Shown here: in pieces, positions 9,263 through 17,531 of the stretch | Position numbering within the stretch: the stretch's first letter is position 1 | How the letters are laid out: the number at the start of each line of letters is the position of its first letter | Source: JANRLJ01 sp033762735 | GTDB taxonomy: Bacteria; Chloroflexota; Anaerolineae; Aggregatilineales; Phototrophicaceae | DNA length: 60,647 nucleotides | Assembly: GCA_033762735.1 (NCBI GenBank) | Contig: JANRLJ010000093.1 | Span: 1-60,647, forward strand | Reading direction: 5' to 3' | Notes under the pieces: generated by a model | The model's input: the letters and a program-made list of their open reading frames with translations, nothing else | The model's database searches: none | What the model was told of the DNA's origin: nothing | Position numbers and translations under genes: made by a program

Positions 9263-11509
9263 ATGTTCCAACCACGACCGAAACAGGCTGAAGTCCTGAA
9301 CTATTCCGGCGGGAAAATGGGCGTTTCCGCCGTGCCGGGCAGCGGCAAAACCAAGACGCTTTCCTATCTGGCGGCGCAGTTGGTCGCCAGCAAAAACCTG
9401 AATGACGATCAGGAAGTGCTGGTCGTGACGCTGGTCAACTCTGCGGTGGATAACTTTGCGCGGCAGGTGGCCGAGTTCGTCAAGGCGCGGGGGCTGCTGC
9501 CCAACTTTGGCTACCGCGTCCGCACACTGCACGGGCTGGCGAACGACATCGTGCGCGAACGCCCGGCGCTGGTCGGCCTGCAGGACGGCTTCCAGATCGT
9601 CGATGAGCGCGAGGCGGAGGACATTTTGCAGGATGCCGTCACCGCCTGGACGCGCATGAACCCCTACGCGGGCGAACCGTATCTTGACCGGGATTTAGAC
9701 GAAAACCGCGCCCAGGCTGTACTGCGCGATCAGTGGCCGGGCGAACTGCTGAACATGGCGCGGGCGTTCATCAAACAGGCGAAGGACTTGCAGCTTACGC
9801 CCGACGATGTGCGGCGCGGCCTTGACCGCTTCGGCCAACCGCTGCCGCTGGCGGAGATGTGCCACGCGATTTACGTCAGCTATCAGCGCGGGCTGAACTA
9901 TCGCGGCGCAGTGGATTTCCAGGACTTAATCCGGCTGGCGCTGCGGGCGCTGGAACTCGACGCGGATTATCTCAAGCGGCTGCGGCAGCGCTGGCCGTAC
10001 ATTCTGGAAGATGAAGCGCAGGACAGCAGTCAGCTTCAGGAAAAGATCATCCGGCTGCTGGCCGGGGACAAGGGCAACTGGGTGCGCGTGGGCGACCCGA
10101 ACCAGGCCATCTATGAAACGTTCACCACCGCCAACCCCGAATTCCTGCGCCGCTTCCTGACGGAAAAAGGCGTGAAGGCGCGAGAACTGCCCAACTCTGG
10201 TCGTTCCAGCCGCAGCATCATCGACCTGGCGAATTTCCTGATCGACTGGTCACTCACGCGCCACCCGGTGGAGGCCGTGCGCGAGAAGAAGCCGCTCCAG
10301 CCGCCGCACATCGAACCCGCGCCGACGGGCGATCCGCAGCCGAATCCGGCGGACGACCCGACCAAAGTGATTCTGTTCACGGAGGATTTTGGGCCGGAGG
10401 ACGAAATCGCGGCGGTCGTGCGCTCGATTGTGAAGTGGCTGCCGGACAATGCCGATAAGACCTGCGCCGTCCTCGTCCCGCGCAATGATCGTGGCGCACA
10501 GGTGGTACGCGGACTCAAGGCGCGGAATATCCCGGTGGTCGAACTGCTGCAAAATACGTCATCCACCCGCGAGGCCGCCGGGGCGCTGGTATTTGTGCTG
10601 GAAGCGCTGACGATTCCCAACGCCGCGCCGCCCATGTCGATGGCGTTTAAAGTCTGGCGGCGGGAAGATCGCACAGACCGCGAGAGCAATGCCCGGCTGG
10701 AACAGGTCGTCAAGGCGCTGGCAAGCTGCCGCAACGTCGAGGAATATCTGTGGCCGCGCGCGGGCAACGACTGGCTGGAAAGCGAAACGGTCAACGACCT
10801 GACAGGCGGCGAGGACGGCGACCTCATCCGCGAGCAGTTGGTCGGCTTCCGTGCGCTGATGCGGCGCTGGCAGGCGGCGGTGGTGCTGCCCATCGACCAG
10901 TTAATCCTCACGCTGGCGCAGGACTTGTTCGACACGGCGGCGGATTTAGCGATTGCCCACAGCCTGGCCGTGTTCCTCGGTCAGCAGGGCAATCTGAACC
11001 CGCACTGGCGGCTGCCGGAATTCGTAGGCGAACTCAAGCTGGTGGCGCAGAACAAACGCCGCGTGATGGACCTGAGCGAGGACGCGACGGGCTACGACGC
11101 TGACAAGCATAAGGGCGCAGTGACGGTCACGACCATGCACAAGGCGAAGGGGCTGGAGTGGGATCGGGTCTATCTGATGTCGGTCAACAGCTATGATTTC
11201 CCCTCGGCAGAGCCACAGGATCGCTTTATCGGCGAGAAGTGGTTCATCCGCGATCATCTCGACCTGCAAGCGGAAGCGCTGGCACAGCTCAGGACAGCGA
11301 CGGACACCCTCACCTTTGCCTATGAGGAAGGCGCGGCCTCCGACGAAGCGCGGGTCAACTACGCGGCGGAACGGCTGCGGCTGCTGTATGTGGGCATCAC
11401 GCGGGCGCGGCGTGAACTGGTGCTGACGTGGAACACCGGGCGCGACGGCTCGATGCGCGCAGCCACGCCCTTCATTGCCCTGCAAACCTATTGGGAAAGC
11501 CGCTTATGA
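9263..11509 (+). CDS. UvrD/Rep-type superfamily 1 DNA helicase
   Basis: ATP-dependent DNA helicase-like protein of 748 residues. Helicase motifs in order: Q motif RPKQAEVLNY (5-14), Walker A SAVPGSGKTKTLS (about 22-34), Ia VVTLVNSAVDNF, DEAQDSSQLQEK (Walker B, about 250), motif III VRVGDPNQAIY, motif IV near LPNSGRSSRSI, motif V TTMHKAKGLEWDRVYL and motif VI LLYVGITRARREL. There is no C-terminal nuclease domain. The second ATPase gene 3 kb downstream may be its AddB/RecB-like partner in double-strand break repair. The last 107 bp recur, diverged, at 12832-12938. The stop overlaps the convergent small gene by six bases. Confidence 0.9.
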   Translation: MFQPRPKQAEVLNYSGGKMGVSAVPGSGKTKTLSYLAAQLVASKNLNDDQEVLVVTLVNSAVDNFARQVAEFVKARGLLPNFGYRVRTLHGLANDIVRERPALVGLQDGFQIVDEREAEDILQDAVTAWTRMNPYAGEPYLDRDLDENRAQAVLRDQWPGELLNMARAFIKQAKDLQLTPDDVRRGLDRFGQPLPLAEMCHAIYVSYQRGLNYRGAVDFQDLIRLALRALELDADYLKRLRQRWPYILEDEAQDSSQLQEKIIRLLAGDKGNWVRVGDPNQAIYETFTTANPEFLRRFLTEKGVKARELPNSGRSSRSIIDLANFLIDWSLTRHPVEAVREKKPLQPPHIEPAPTGDPQPNPADDPTKVILFTEDFGPEDEIAAVVRSIVKWLPDNADKTCAVLVPRNDRGAQVVRGLKARNIPVVELLQNTSSTREAAGALVFVLEALTIPNAAPPMSMAFKVWRREDRTDRESNARLEQVVKALASCRNVEEYLWPRAGNDWLESETVNDLTGGEDGDLIREQLVGFRALMRRWQAAVVLPIDQLILTLAQDLFDTAADLAIAHSLAVFLGQQGNLNPHWRLPEFVGELKLVAQNKRRVMDLSEDATGYDADKHKGAVTVTTMHKAKGLEWDRVYLMSVNSYDFPSAEPQDRFIGEKWFIRDHLDLQAEALAQLRTATDTLTFAYEEGAASDEARVNYAAERLRLLYVGITRARRELVLTWNTGRDGSMRAATPFIALQTYWESRL

Positions 11510-11881
11510 CGAGGGTGTTCCTGTTGGCAGCGGATTTTGTGGGTCGAATCTGTAGGAATTGGTCGGCAGCGGTTGCGCGGTGAGGGTTTGCTGGCGCTGC
11601 GTCGTCTGCGCTCGTAAATACGCATCGAAGGTCGGGAAAACAGCATTATTGGGGATATTAGGCGCAATCACAAGCTGTCCACCTGTAGCAAACCTTACAG
11701 CATCGTGCTGGTTGTCAAAACACTGATAAATGTCGTTCGGGCTTTGGATTACTGCTCCAAACGCATCTGGAGTAGATACCATCTGATGGATGCAGTAATC
11801 TCGGTTAAAAGCACCAGATACAATGAGAACGCCTGTTAGGATTACGACTGTGACAACAAGTAAAACGGGTATGTATTTCAT
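11504..11881 (-). CDS. Small membrane-anchored protein of unknown function
   Basis: 125 residues; not recognised. One N-terminal hydrophobic helix (KYIPVLLVVTVVILTGVLIV) is followed by an outside domain with two Cys. The segment DIYQCFDNQHDAVRFATGG resembles part of the next gene's product, CYQTLSEAIYVATGG, so the two share a module. Start ATG 11881 is preferred to 11938: GGGGA precedes it and the longer frame would run through a terminator hairpin. The region is AT-rich compared with the flanking helicase genes. Confidence 0.6.
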   Translation of the reverse strand: MKYIPVLLVVTVVILTGVLIVSGAFNRDYCIHQMVSTPDAFGAVIQSPNDIYQCFDNQHDAVRFATGGQLVIAPNIPNNAVFPTFDAYLRAQTTQRQQTLTAQPLPTNSYRFDPQNPLPTGTPSS

Positions 11882-11922
11882 CGCATTTCCCCAGTTTGGA
11901 CTATGAATATACTTCAATAATC

Positions 11923-11957
11923 TAGGCAGAGGACTCACCTCGCTGCCTCTGCCTAAA
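11923..11957 (-). terminator. Hairpin terminator after the secreted-protein gene
   Basis: Perfect 10-bp arms TAGGCAGAGG and CCTCTGCCTA with a 13-base loop, just past the stop of the gene ending at 11986. The T-run is weak. Confidence 0.6.
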
Positions 11958-11985
11958 TAGCATATGAAGTTGTAAGAATCAGAAA

Positions 11986-12645
11986 TCAGGGTGTGAAGCC
12001 GGCTGAACTCGTCCGATCACTCCAATTGACACCATACACATTAATCATATTGGGGCTGGACGATCCAAATGAAGACCAGCTACCTGCAAAGTTAATGTAT
12101 TCATAGGTATACATCTTGTTGCAACCTTCATAGGTTGCAAAAGAACTAATGTCGTCATCCCAATTAGGGTTAAAGACGTATGGACGTGAATAACTCTGAT
12201 AGTTGTAGACTGAATAGTAATATCCCGCATCACAAGCGTTATTTCCGCTATGAACGAGATAACCGCCAGAGTTGTTGTAATTTACCCAATCCCATACGAC
12301 AGCATAAACCTTAGGGGCTTGCAAGGTTGAAAAAGAAGAAGTTTCGCTTTCTGGAAGATGCTCTTCCATCTTTAATGCCGCATCAACTTCTGCAAAAGAA
12401 GCATCCGTAGGAAGAGAAATCGTACCACCAGTTGCAACATAGATAGCTTCGGAAAGAGTTTGATAGCAACCCCAATCCTGAGTAGCAGCGGAGTTACTGG
12501 GGGGGTTATTGGGATCAAAACTTCCCGCTACTGCTTCACTGTAAAGAACACAGTTGTCGTAGAGAGCCTCTTGAGCCACTGCAGATGAAAATGTTAAGAT
12601 AGACAATAGAGATATTACTGCAGTGAGAAACATTGCTTTTTTCAC
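11986..12645 (-). CDS. Secreted beta-gamma-crystallin-like protein (peptidase inhibitor I36 type)
   Basis: Exported protein of 219 residues. A signal peptide (KKAMFLTAVISLLSILTFSS, cut near AVA-QE) leads to a short domain with CYQTLSEAIYVATGGTISLP. A Greek-key-like half follows with the repeated signatures NPNWDDDISSFATYEGC and GVNWSDRTSSAGF and many Tyr and Ser. That pattern fits the beta-gamma crystallin / I36 metalloprotease-inhibitor fold; calling it an inhibitor is inference. Start is GTG 12645 with AAGGAG six bases upstream. The gene is AT-richer than its neighbours and lies in an apparent insertion. Confidence 0.55.
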   Translation of the reverse strand: MKKAMFLTAVISLLSILTFSSAVAQEALYDNCVLYSEAVAGSFDPNNPPSNSAATQDWGCYQTLSEAIYVATGGTISLPTDASFAEVDAALKMEEHLPESETSSFSTLQAPKVYAVVWDWVNYNNSGGYLVHSGNNACDAGYYYSVYNYQSYSRPYVFNPNWDDDISSFATYEGCNKMYTYEYINFAGSWSSFGSSSPNMINVYGVNWSDRTSSAGFTP

Positions 12646-12680
12646 GAGCTACTCCTTATGTAAATGACTATACTTACTTG

Positions 12681-12694
12681 AGTAACCGGTTACT
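12681..12694. promoter_or_regulatory. Perfect palindrome, likely operator
   Basis: AGTAACCGGTTACT is a perfect 14-bp palindrome 36 bp upstream of the GTG of the secreted-protein gene, next to TATACT- and TATAGT-like boxes. Its AACCGGTT centre resembles LacI-family operators. No regulator of that family is seen in the window. Confidence 0.55.
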
Positions 12695-12831
12695 TCTATA
12701 GTATATTTGAAAAAAACCGATTAATATATTTAAGAGTTTTTAAATATTAGTTCATGTACAATTAAGTTTTTATTGGTATCCAAATTTGCTGGTACAGAAA
12801 CTGTAATAACAATAATTGATTTATTATGACT

Positions 12832-12938
12832 GGGCGCGGCGCGAACTGGTGTTGACGTGGAACACCGGGCGCGACGGCTCAATGCGCCCGGCCACGCCCT
12901 TTATCGCCTTGCAGACTTACTGGGAAAGCCGGGTGTAA
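12832..12938 (+). pseudogene. Displaced, diverged copy of the helicase 3' end
   Basis: 107 bp that match the last 107 bp of the helicase gene (11403-11509) at 92 of 107 positions, including the stop codon position. The frame encodes RRELVLTWNTGRDGSM, then PATPFIALQTYWESRV and TAA. Nearly all differences are silent, so this was a working gene end until recently. It has no start of its own. See findings. Confidence 0.85.
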
Positions 12939-13052
12939 TCCCGTTGTACGCCCTGGCTAAGTACAACCAAATTGAAAATGTGGGATGCCGAGCCGCTGTC
13001 TGAGTTCAAAAACTCATTGCTCATCGCTCATTACTTCTTTTACTGTACTTAG

Positions 13053-13222
13053 TACATCAACAACATGAGAATGCACAGGAGGACATGCGGCCTAGCGGCC
13101 TTAGTCCTCCCCTACAGAACCGCGACTCGTAAGGGCGGACTAAGGTCACAGTAAGTATTATTTCCTTCTATTGTGTTCATTGTGACCGCATGTCCGCCCA
13201 TCAAATTAATCTTGTCGTTGTA
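13053..13222. mobile_element. Longer MITE related to the 90-bp family
   Basis: 170-bp non-coding element with inverted ends TACATCAAC and GTCGTTGTA, flanked on both sides by CTTAG (13048-13052 and 13223-13227). Its left end continues ATGAGAATG, as in the 90-bp copies, and it holds an internal hairpin (GGAGGAC...GTCCTCC). The right target repeat contains the stop codon of the BLUF gene. Apart from this element and the helicase relic, 12695-13223 shows nothing. Confidence 0.7.
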
Positions 13223-13223
13223 C

Positions 13224-13643
13224 TTAGTGCCGGAACTCCTTGAAGGTGCGAAGGAAGATGTAGGCGCGGGTGGGGTTATTGACGAAGTGTTCCGGCTCGA
13301 ACGGCTGGTTGAGATAACTCGTGTAACCGGGAACGCGCGTCAGATCAATCTCATCCAGGTTGACGAATCCCATCTGCCAGTCGTCAAACAGCCGTACCAT
13401 CAACGGGCGTTTCATAATGGTGGTCACGTCATAATGGCGCGGGTCCTGCTGGATTTTGCTGTAAAGCGGCATCACAGCCTGTTCCTGGCCTTCCAGCACT
13501 TGCAGGAAGTTCCCGCCCTGGTAGAGCAGCATTCCGGTAATACCGAGTTTCTCGTTATTGGTGCGCGATTTTTCCAGCATATGAAGCAGCGCTTCGCCCG
13601 AAAAAAGCCGAACAGCCGAACTGGCATAGATCAACTGAATCAT
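13224..13643 (-). CDS. BLUF-domain blue-light photoreceptor
   Basis: 139-residue stand-alone BLUF protein expected to bind FAD and sense blue light. Key residues are visible: Tyr6 (QLIYAS), Asn30 (SRTNNEKLGITGMLLY) and Gln48 (GNFLQVLEG), with DPRHYDV and RLFDDWQMGF completing the fold. The last 40 residues are a short tail with no output domain, so it must act through a partner. Start ATG 13643 has GAGGT just upstream; the 44 extra codons to 13775 have no coding character. It is divergent from a lone receiver gene at 13953, a plausible partner. Confidence 0.92.
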   Translation of the reverse strand: MIQLIYASSAVRLFSGEALLHMLEKSRTNNEKLGITGMLLYQGGNFLQVLEGQEQAVMPLYSKIQQDPRHYDVTTIMKRPLMVRLFDDWQMGFVNLDEIDLTRVPGYTSYLNQPFEPEHFVNNPTRAYIFLRTFKEFRH

Positions 13644-13952
13644 CACAACCTCACAATAGCAATAGAGCAGACGAACATAAGGGTAAAGTTGCAAGGGGGT
13701 GAGATGTGGAGTAAGAAGCGATTCATGAATATAGCAAGGCTGATAAATTGTGGTTGAAATGGAGACAAATGGCACGAAAGAGGAGACAGGTGGCTATAAC
13801 GACTTTCTCTTAAATTATAGAAACTATCATAAATTTTCCCTAAATTTACGCTACATTTCTGTTATACCGTCGATTTAACGAATGCAGACAAATGCCCTGC
13901 CGCGCCTTCGCGTGTCCATCGTCCAGACCATTGACCTTGCAGAAAGCAATTC

Positions 13953-14369
13953 ATGTCGAAAATTTACGTACTCGAAGATCATATGCCGCTGCGTCGTTTT
14001 GTGGCCGCCAACCTGCTGGCGCGGGGGTTCGACGTGGTCGAGGCGTTCAGCGCCGAACTGATGCTCCCGCTGCTGCAACAGGGAACGCCCGATCTGCTGG
14101 TGCTGGATTTAAGTCTGCCGGGGATGAGCGGGCTGCAACTGCTGAACCAGTTACAGCAGGAAGGGCTGACGACCTTTCCGGTGATGGTCGTGTCTGCCTG
14201 GGCAGACGGCCAGATGGAAGCGATCCGCGCCTCGTTCCCGCAGGTAGTCGAGGTCATCACCAAGCCCATCAGCGTGGCCGAACTGATCCGCTGCATCTAT
14301 CAGATACTCCCGCCAGAAACACCCCGCAGCGGCATCGCCTTCATGCGCACCAACGAGGACGAAGAGTGA
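13953..14369 (+). CDS. Single-domain response regulator
   Basis: 138-residue receiver without an output domain. Phosphorylation site Asp52 (LLVLDLSLPGMSG), acidic residues E8 and D9, Ser81 (VVSAW) and Lys104 (ITKPIS) are in the expected places. No kinase gene adjoins. It is divergent from the BLUF gene across a 309-bp AT-rich gap, so the two may be co-regulated or work together in light signalling; this is inference. The C-terminal tail is acidic (TNEDEE). Confidence 0.9.
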   Translation: MSKIYVLEDHMPLRRFVAANLLARGFDVVEAFSAELMLPLLQQGTPDLLVLDLSLPGMSGLQLLNQLQQEGLTTFPVMVVSAWADGQMEAIRASFPQVVEVITKPISVAELIRCIYQILPPETPRSGIAFMRTNEDEE

Positions 14370-14423
14370 GCATTCGTCATATAAAGAACAGAATTGAACC
14401 GCCAATGCCAGGATTTTGAACCA

Positions 14424-14502
14424 ATCTCTGTGTCCTCTGCGCGCGCTGTGGTTGTTTATCCCTCTTTGCGAACCTTTGCGTTCTCTGCGTCTCTGCGGTT
14501 CA
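14424..14502. repeat. Widespread CTTTGCGTTCTCTGCG-type intergenic repeat
   Basis: Non-coding tract with CTCTGTGTCCTCTGCG and CCTTTGCGTTCTCTGCG followed by CTCTGCGGTTC. Similar tracts lie at 26476-26536 and, inverted, at 45613-45644. Such sequences are known between genes in many unrelated bacteria, with no settled function. Confidence 0.6.
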
Positions 14503-14603
14503 ATATTTTTTGTTTGCGTTTTTGTCCTTCTCTGACAACCTTCGACATACCAAAATCCGAACATTTTTGTTAAAATTGAGCGTAAATCCGTTAAAAATCC
14601 TCG

Positions 14604-16817
14604 GTGATTCCCGCAATGGCCGCACCCCTGAAACTGAATAAAGACCAGAGCAGCCTCGCCCGCGCGAAGCTGAAAACGACTATTTTTCTGGAAGGCCCCG
14701 CCGGGACGGGCAAGACCAGCGCGGCAGTTGCGCGGCTGGGGCATCTGCTGGACTCGAACGTGCGCGCCGATTCGATTCTGGTGCTGCTGCCACAGCTCAC
14801 ACTCGGCACACCGTACCGGGCGCTGCTGGATGACCCCACGCGGGCGGCAGGCGGCGAGGTCACGCTGGCGACGATTGGCGGGCTGGCGCGGCGCATGGTC
14901 GAGCTGTTCTGGCCGCTGGTGGCGGAACGCGCCGGGTTCAGACATCCCGACCGCCGACCCACCTTCCTCAGCCTGGAAACGTCGCAGTATTTCATGGCGC
15001 GAGTCGTCGGCCCGTCCATCGAACGGGAAGGCTGGTTCGAGACGGTCAGCATTGATCGCAACCGCTTGTACAGCCAGATCCTCGATAACCTGAACAAGGC
15101 CGCGATTGTGGGCTTTCCTCACACGCAGATCGGTGAACGGCTGCGGGAAGCATGGCGCGGCGACCCGGCACAGCAGCGCATGTACGAGGATGCGCAGCGC
15201 AGCGCCGAACTGTTCCGCGCCTACTGCCTGGAAAACAACCTGCTCGATTTCTCGCTGGAGATGGAAATCTTCATGCGCTATCTGTGGAACGCGCCGGAAT
15301 GCCGCGACCATCTCACCCGGCAGTACCGCCATCTGATCGTGGACAACGTGGAAGAGGACAACCCCGCGCTGCATCAGGTGCTGGCGGATTGGCTTCCCCT
15401 GTGCGAGTCGGCGCTGGTGATCTACGACAGCGACGCCGGCTACCGCCGCTTTCTGGGCGCCGATCCGGTGATGGCCTATCGCCTTAAGCCGCTGTGTGAA
15501 CGCAAGGTGACGTTCGAGAAGTCCTTCGTCACCTCGCCGGATTTACGCGCCTTCGGGGAAGAACTGACGGCGACGATTACGCCTAACGCCCTCGCGCTGC
15601 CGGAAGACGACGAACCCGCTGTGCCGTCCATTAACCGCGCCGATGGCAGCGACCCCCGCGCGGCGCTGGTTTATGATAACCACCGCTATCATCCCGAAAT
15701 GGTCGACTGGGTGGCGGACGAGATTCGCGGGCTGGTGCAGGATCATGGCGTGAAGCCGGGCGAGATCGTCGTCCTCGCGCCGTATCTGAGTGACGCGCTG
15801 CGCTTCTCGCTGATGAACCGCCTGCAAGCTCATAACATCCCGGCACAGTCGCACCGTCCGTCGCGCTCGCTGCGGGAAGAACCGGCCACCATCGCGCTGC
15901 TCACGCTGGCGCAGTTGGCGCATCCCGGCTGGAACCTGCGCCCCGCGTCCTTCGACGTGATCTACGCGCTGATGGAAGCCATCGACGGACTCGACCTGGT
16001 GCGGGCGCAGATGTTGGGACGTATGGTATACAAATTCAACACACCCACGAATGAGCCGCACGCCACGCCACAAGCGCTGCCGCTGCTGCCATTCGACCAG
16101 ATCAAAGCCGACGATCAGGAGCGCATCACCTTCGAGTTCGGCAACCGCTATGCGCATCTGCGGGCGTGGCTGGAGGTCTATGCGCAGGGCGAAGCCGTCG
16201 AACTGGACGTGTTCCTCAGCCGCCTGTTTGGGGAAGTGCTGTCGCAGGAAGGCTACGGCTTCCACAATGATTTCGACGCTGCTGCCACCGCCGCCAACCT
16301 GATCGACTCCGCCCGCAAGTTCCGCTGGATCATTACCGAAAGCGGCGCGACGGTCGAGGGTAAATCGCTGGCGCAGGAATATGTGGAGATGGTCGGGCAG
16401 GGCATCATCGCCGACCAGTACTTGCGCCGCTGGGAACTGGAAGCGCAGGAAGCGGTGCTGGTCGCCCCGGCCTACACCTTCCTGCTGAGCAATCGTCCGG
16501 TGGATTATCAGTTCTGGCTGAACGTGGGCGGGCAGGGCTGGGCGGAGCGGCTGTATCAACCGCTGACCAATCCCTATGTGCTGAGTGCGCAGTGGCCGCC
16601 GTTTGGCCGCCCCGACCCGATCTGGACGGATGAGGACGAGGTGCGTGTGAGCGCGGAGGCCTTGCAGCGCGTGACGCTGGGGCTGGTGCGCCGCTGTCGC
16701 AGGCAGATTTACCTGGGCTTCAGCGAACTGGGCGAACAGGGCTATGAACAGCGTGGGGCGCTGCTGGAAGCCATCCAGCGCATCCTGCGCCGCTATGCGG
16801 CGGAAGCGGGCGCTTAA
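14604..16817 (+). CDS. AddB/RecB-like ATPase, second helicase-like protein
   Basis: 737 residues related to superfamily 1 helicases but with degenerate motifs. The Walker A loop is good (LEGPAGTGKTSAAVARL, about 29-45). The Walker B position reads HLIVDNVEEDNPALHQVL instead of DExx, and motifs V and VI are not clear (LVRRCRRQIYLGFSELGE near the end). A UvrD-like second domain with PGEIVVLAPYLSDALRF and FDVIYALMEAIDGLDL is recognisable. The layout resembles AddB or an inactive partner of the helicase at 9263. No iron-sulfur nuclease Cys set is seen. The frame opens with GTG 14604 (MIPAM); ATG 14616 is an equal choice, as neither has a strong ribosome site. Confidence 0.65.
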   Translation: MIPAMAAPLKLNKDQSSLARAKLKTTIFLEGPAGTGKTSAAVARLGHLLDSNVRADSILVLLPQLTLGTPYRALLDDPTRAAGGEVTLATIGGLARRMVELFWPLVAERAGFRHPDRRPTFLSLETSQYFMARVVGPSIEREGWFETVSIDRNRLYSQILDNLNKAAIVGFPHTQIGERLREAWRGDPAQQRMYEDAQRSAELFRAYCLENNLLDFSLEMEIFMRYLWNAPECRDHLTRQYRHLIVDNVEEDNPALHQVLADWLPLCESALVIYDSDAGYRRFLGADPVMAYRLKPLCERKVTFEKSFVTSPDLRAFGEELTATITPNALALPEDDEPAVPSINRADGSDPRAALVYDNHRYHPEMVDWVADEIRGLVQDHGVKPGEIVVLAPYLSDALRFSLMNRLQAHNIPAQSHRPSRSLREEPATIALLTLAQLAHPGWNLRPASFDVIYALMEAIDGLDLVRAQMLGRMVYKFNTPTNEPHATPQALPLLPFDQIKADDQERITFEFGNRYAHLRAWLEVYAQGEAVELDVFLSRLFGEVLSQEGYGFHNDFDAAATAANLIDSARKFRWIITESGATVEGKSLAQEYVEMVGQGIIADQYLRRWELEAQEAVLVAPAYTFLLSNRPVDYQFWLNVGGQGWAERLYQPLTNPYVLSAQWPPFGRPDPIWTDEDEVRVSAEALQRVTLGLVRRCRRQIYLGFSELGEQGYEQRGALLEAIQRILRRYAAEAGA

Positions 16818-16838
16818 AAGCGGGCGCGTAAGCCGGAC

Positions 16839-16844
16839 TATAAT
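16839..16844 (+). promoter_or_regulatory. -10 box of the toxin-antitoxin operon
   Basis: TATAAT in the 56-bp gap before the antitoxin gene, about 30 bases before its start. The -35 region (TTAAAA) is weak. Confidence 0.45.
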
Positions 16845-16873
16845 CGTAGACAGGACAGAGAGGAGACGAGACG

Positions 16874-17143
16874 ATGACGGCTTCACTGCGGGACATCCTG
16901 GAACAGGCCAAAGCCCTTTCCCCGGCGGAACGGGCAGAACTGGCAAAACTATTGATCGACACACTGGAAACAACCGACGCGCCTTCAGAACCTGCCGAGC
17001 ATTGGGGCAAGTCGCTTAATCGGCTTTTAGATGAACTTGGACCTATCGAACTGGTCGACTCCCACATCGAAGACCCGGTGGAGTGGGTCAGAGTGCAGCG
17101 TGAAAAGGAGCGTCAGCATCGCCTAGGAGACTGGAGCGAATGA
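16874..17143 (+). CDS. Antitoxin of a type II toxin-antitoxin pair
   Basis: 89 residues. The first half matches the addiction-module pattern AKALSPAERAELAKLLIDTLE, a short helical DNA-binding or dimer region. The charged C-terminal tail (DPVEWVRVQREKERQHR) would wrap the toxin. GAGGAGACGAGACG precedes the ATG. Its last four bases overlap the PIN toxin start (ATGA), so the two are translated together. Family knowledge: the antitoxin neutralises the RNase and represses its own promoter. Confidence 0.8.
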   Translation: MTASLRDILEQAKALSPAERAELAKLLIDTLETTDAPSEPAEHWGKSLNRLLDELGPIELVDSHIEDPVEWVRVQREKERQHRLGDWSE

Positions 17144-17523
17144 CGGCGGGCATTGTCGATACAACTGTCATCGTCCACTATTTTCGCAAACTTCCTAGCG
17201 CTCAGGCATGGGTAGACTCCCAGTCATCGCTGCTGTCGCTGTTTTCGATTACCTGGCTTGAAGTGATGCATGGCGCGGGCAGCAAGGCGAAGGAAGCAAC
17301 CTCAAAAGCTATTCTGGATGGTTTTCAACTGTTGTATCTCATCCAATCGGACCAGGATTGGGCGATGCAGCAGATGGAGCGCTACCGCCTCAGTCATGGT
17401 ATATCGATTAACGATTGCCTGATCGCTTCGGTAGCCTTTCGCCTACAAGTGCCGCTTTATACACACAACATCAAAGATATGACACCCCTGCTTGGCAGCC
17501 TTGCGGTTAAGCCTTACGCATAA
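17140..17523 (+). CDS. PIN-domain toxin (VapC-like ribonuclease)
   Basis: 127-residue PIN nuclease. Acidic metal-binding residues are in the expected order: Asp in GIVDTTVIVHYF (residue 7), Glu in SITWLEVMHG, and Asp in HGISINDCLIASVAFR near residue 92, followed by LYTHNIKDM. It is expected to cut RNA with magnesium when freed from the antitoxin encoded immediately upstream. Length is normal for the family and the active site looks intact. Confidence 0.9.
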   Translation: MTAGIVDTTVIVHYFRKLPSAQAWVDSQSSLLSLFSITWLEVMHGAGSKAKEATSKAILDGFQLLYLIQSDQDWAMQQMERYRLSHGISINDCLIASVAFRLQVPLYTHNIKDMTPLLGSLAVKPYA

Positions 17524-17531
17524 GCGCTGCC

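Noticed and set aside
15543..16973. 476-residue open frame on the minus strand
   Set aside because: Shadow of the AddB-like ATPase gene; it is His/Gln/Arg-rich with no motif and crosses into the antitoxin gene.
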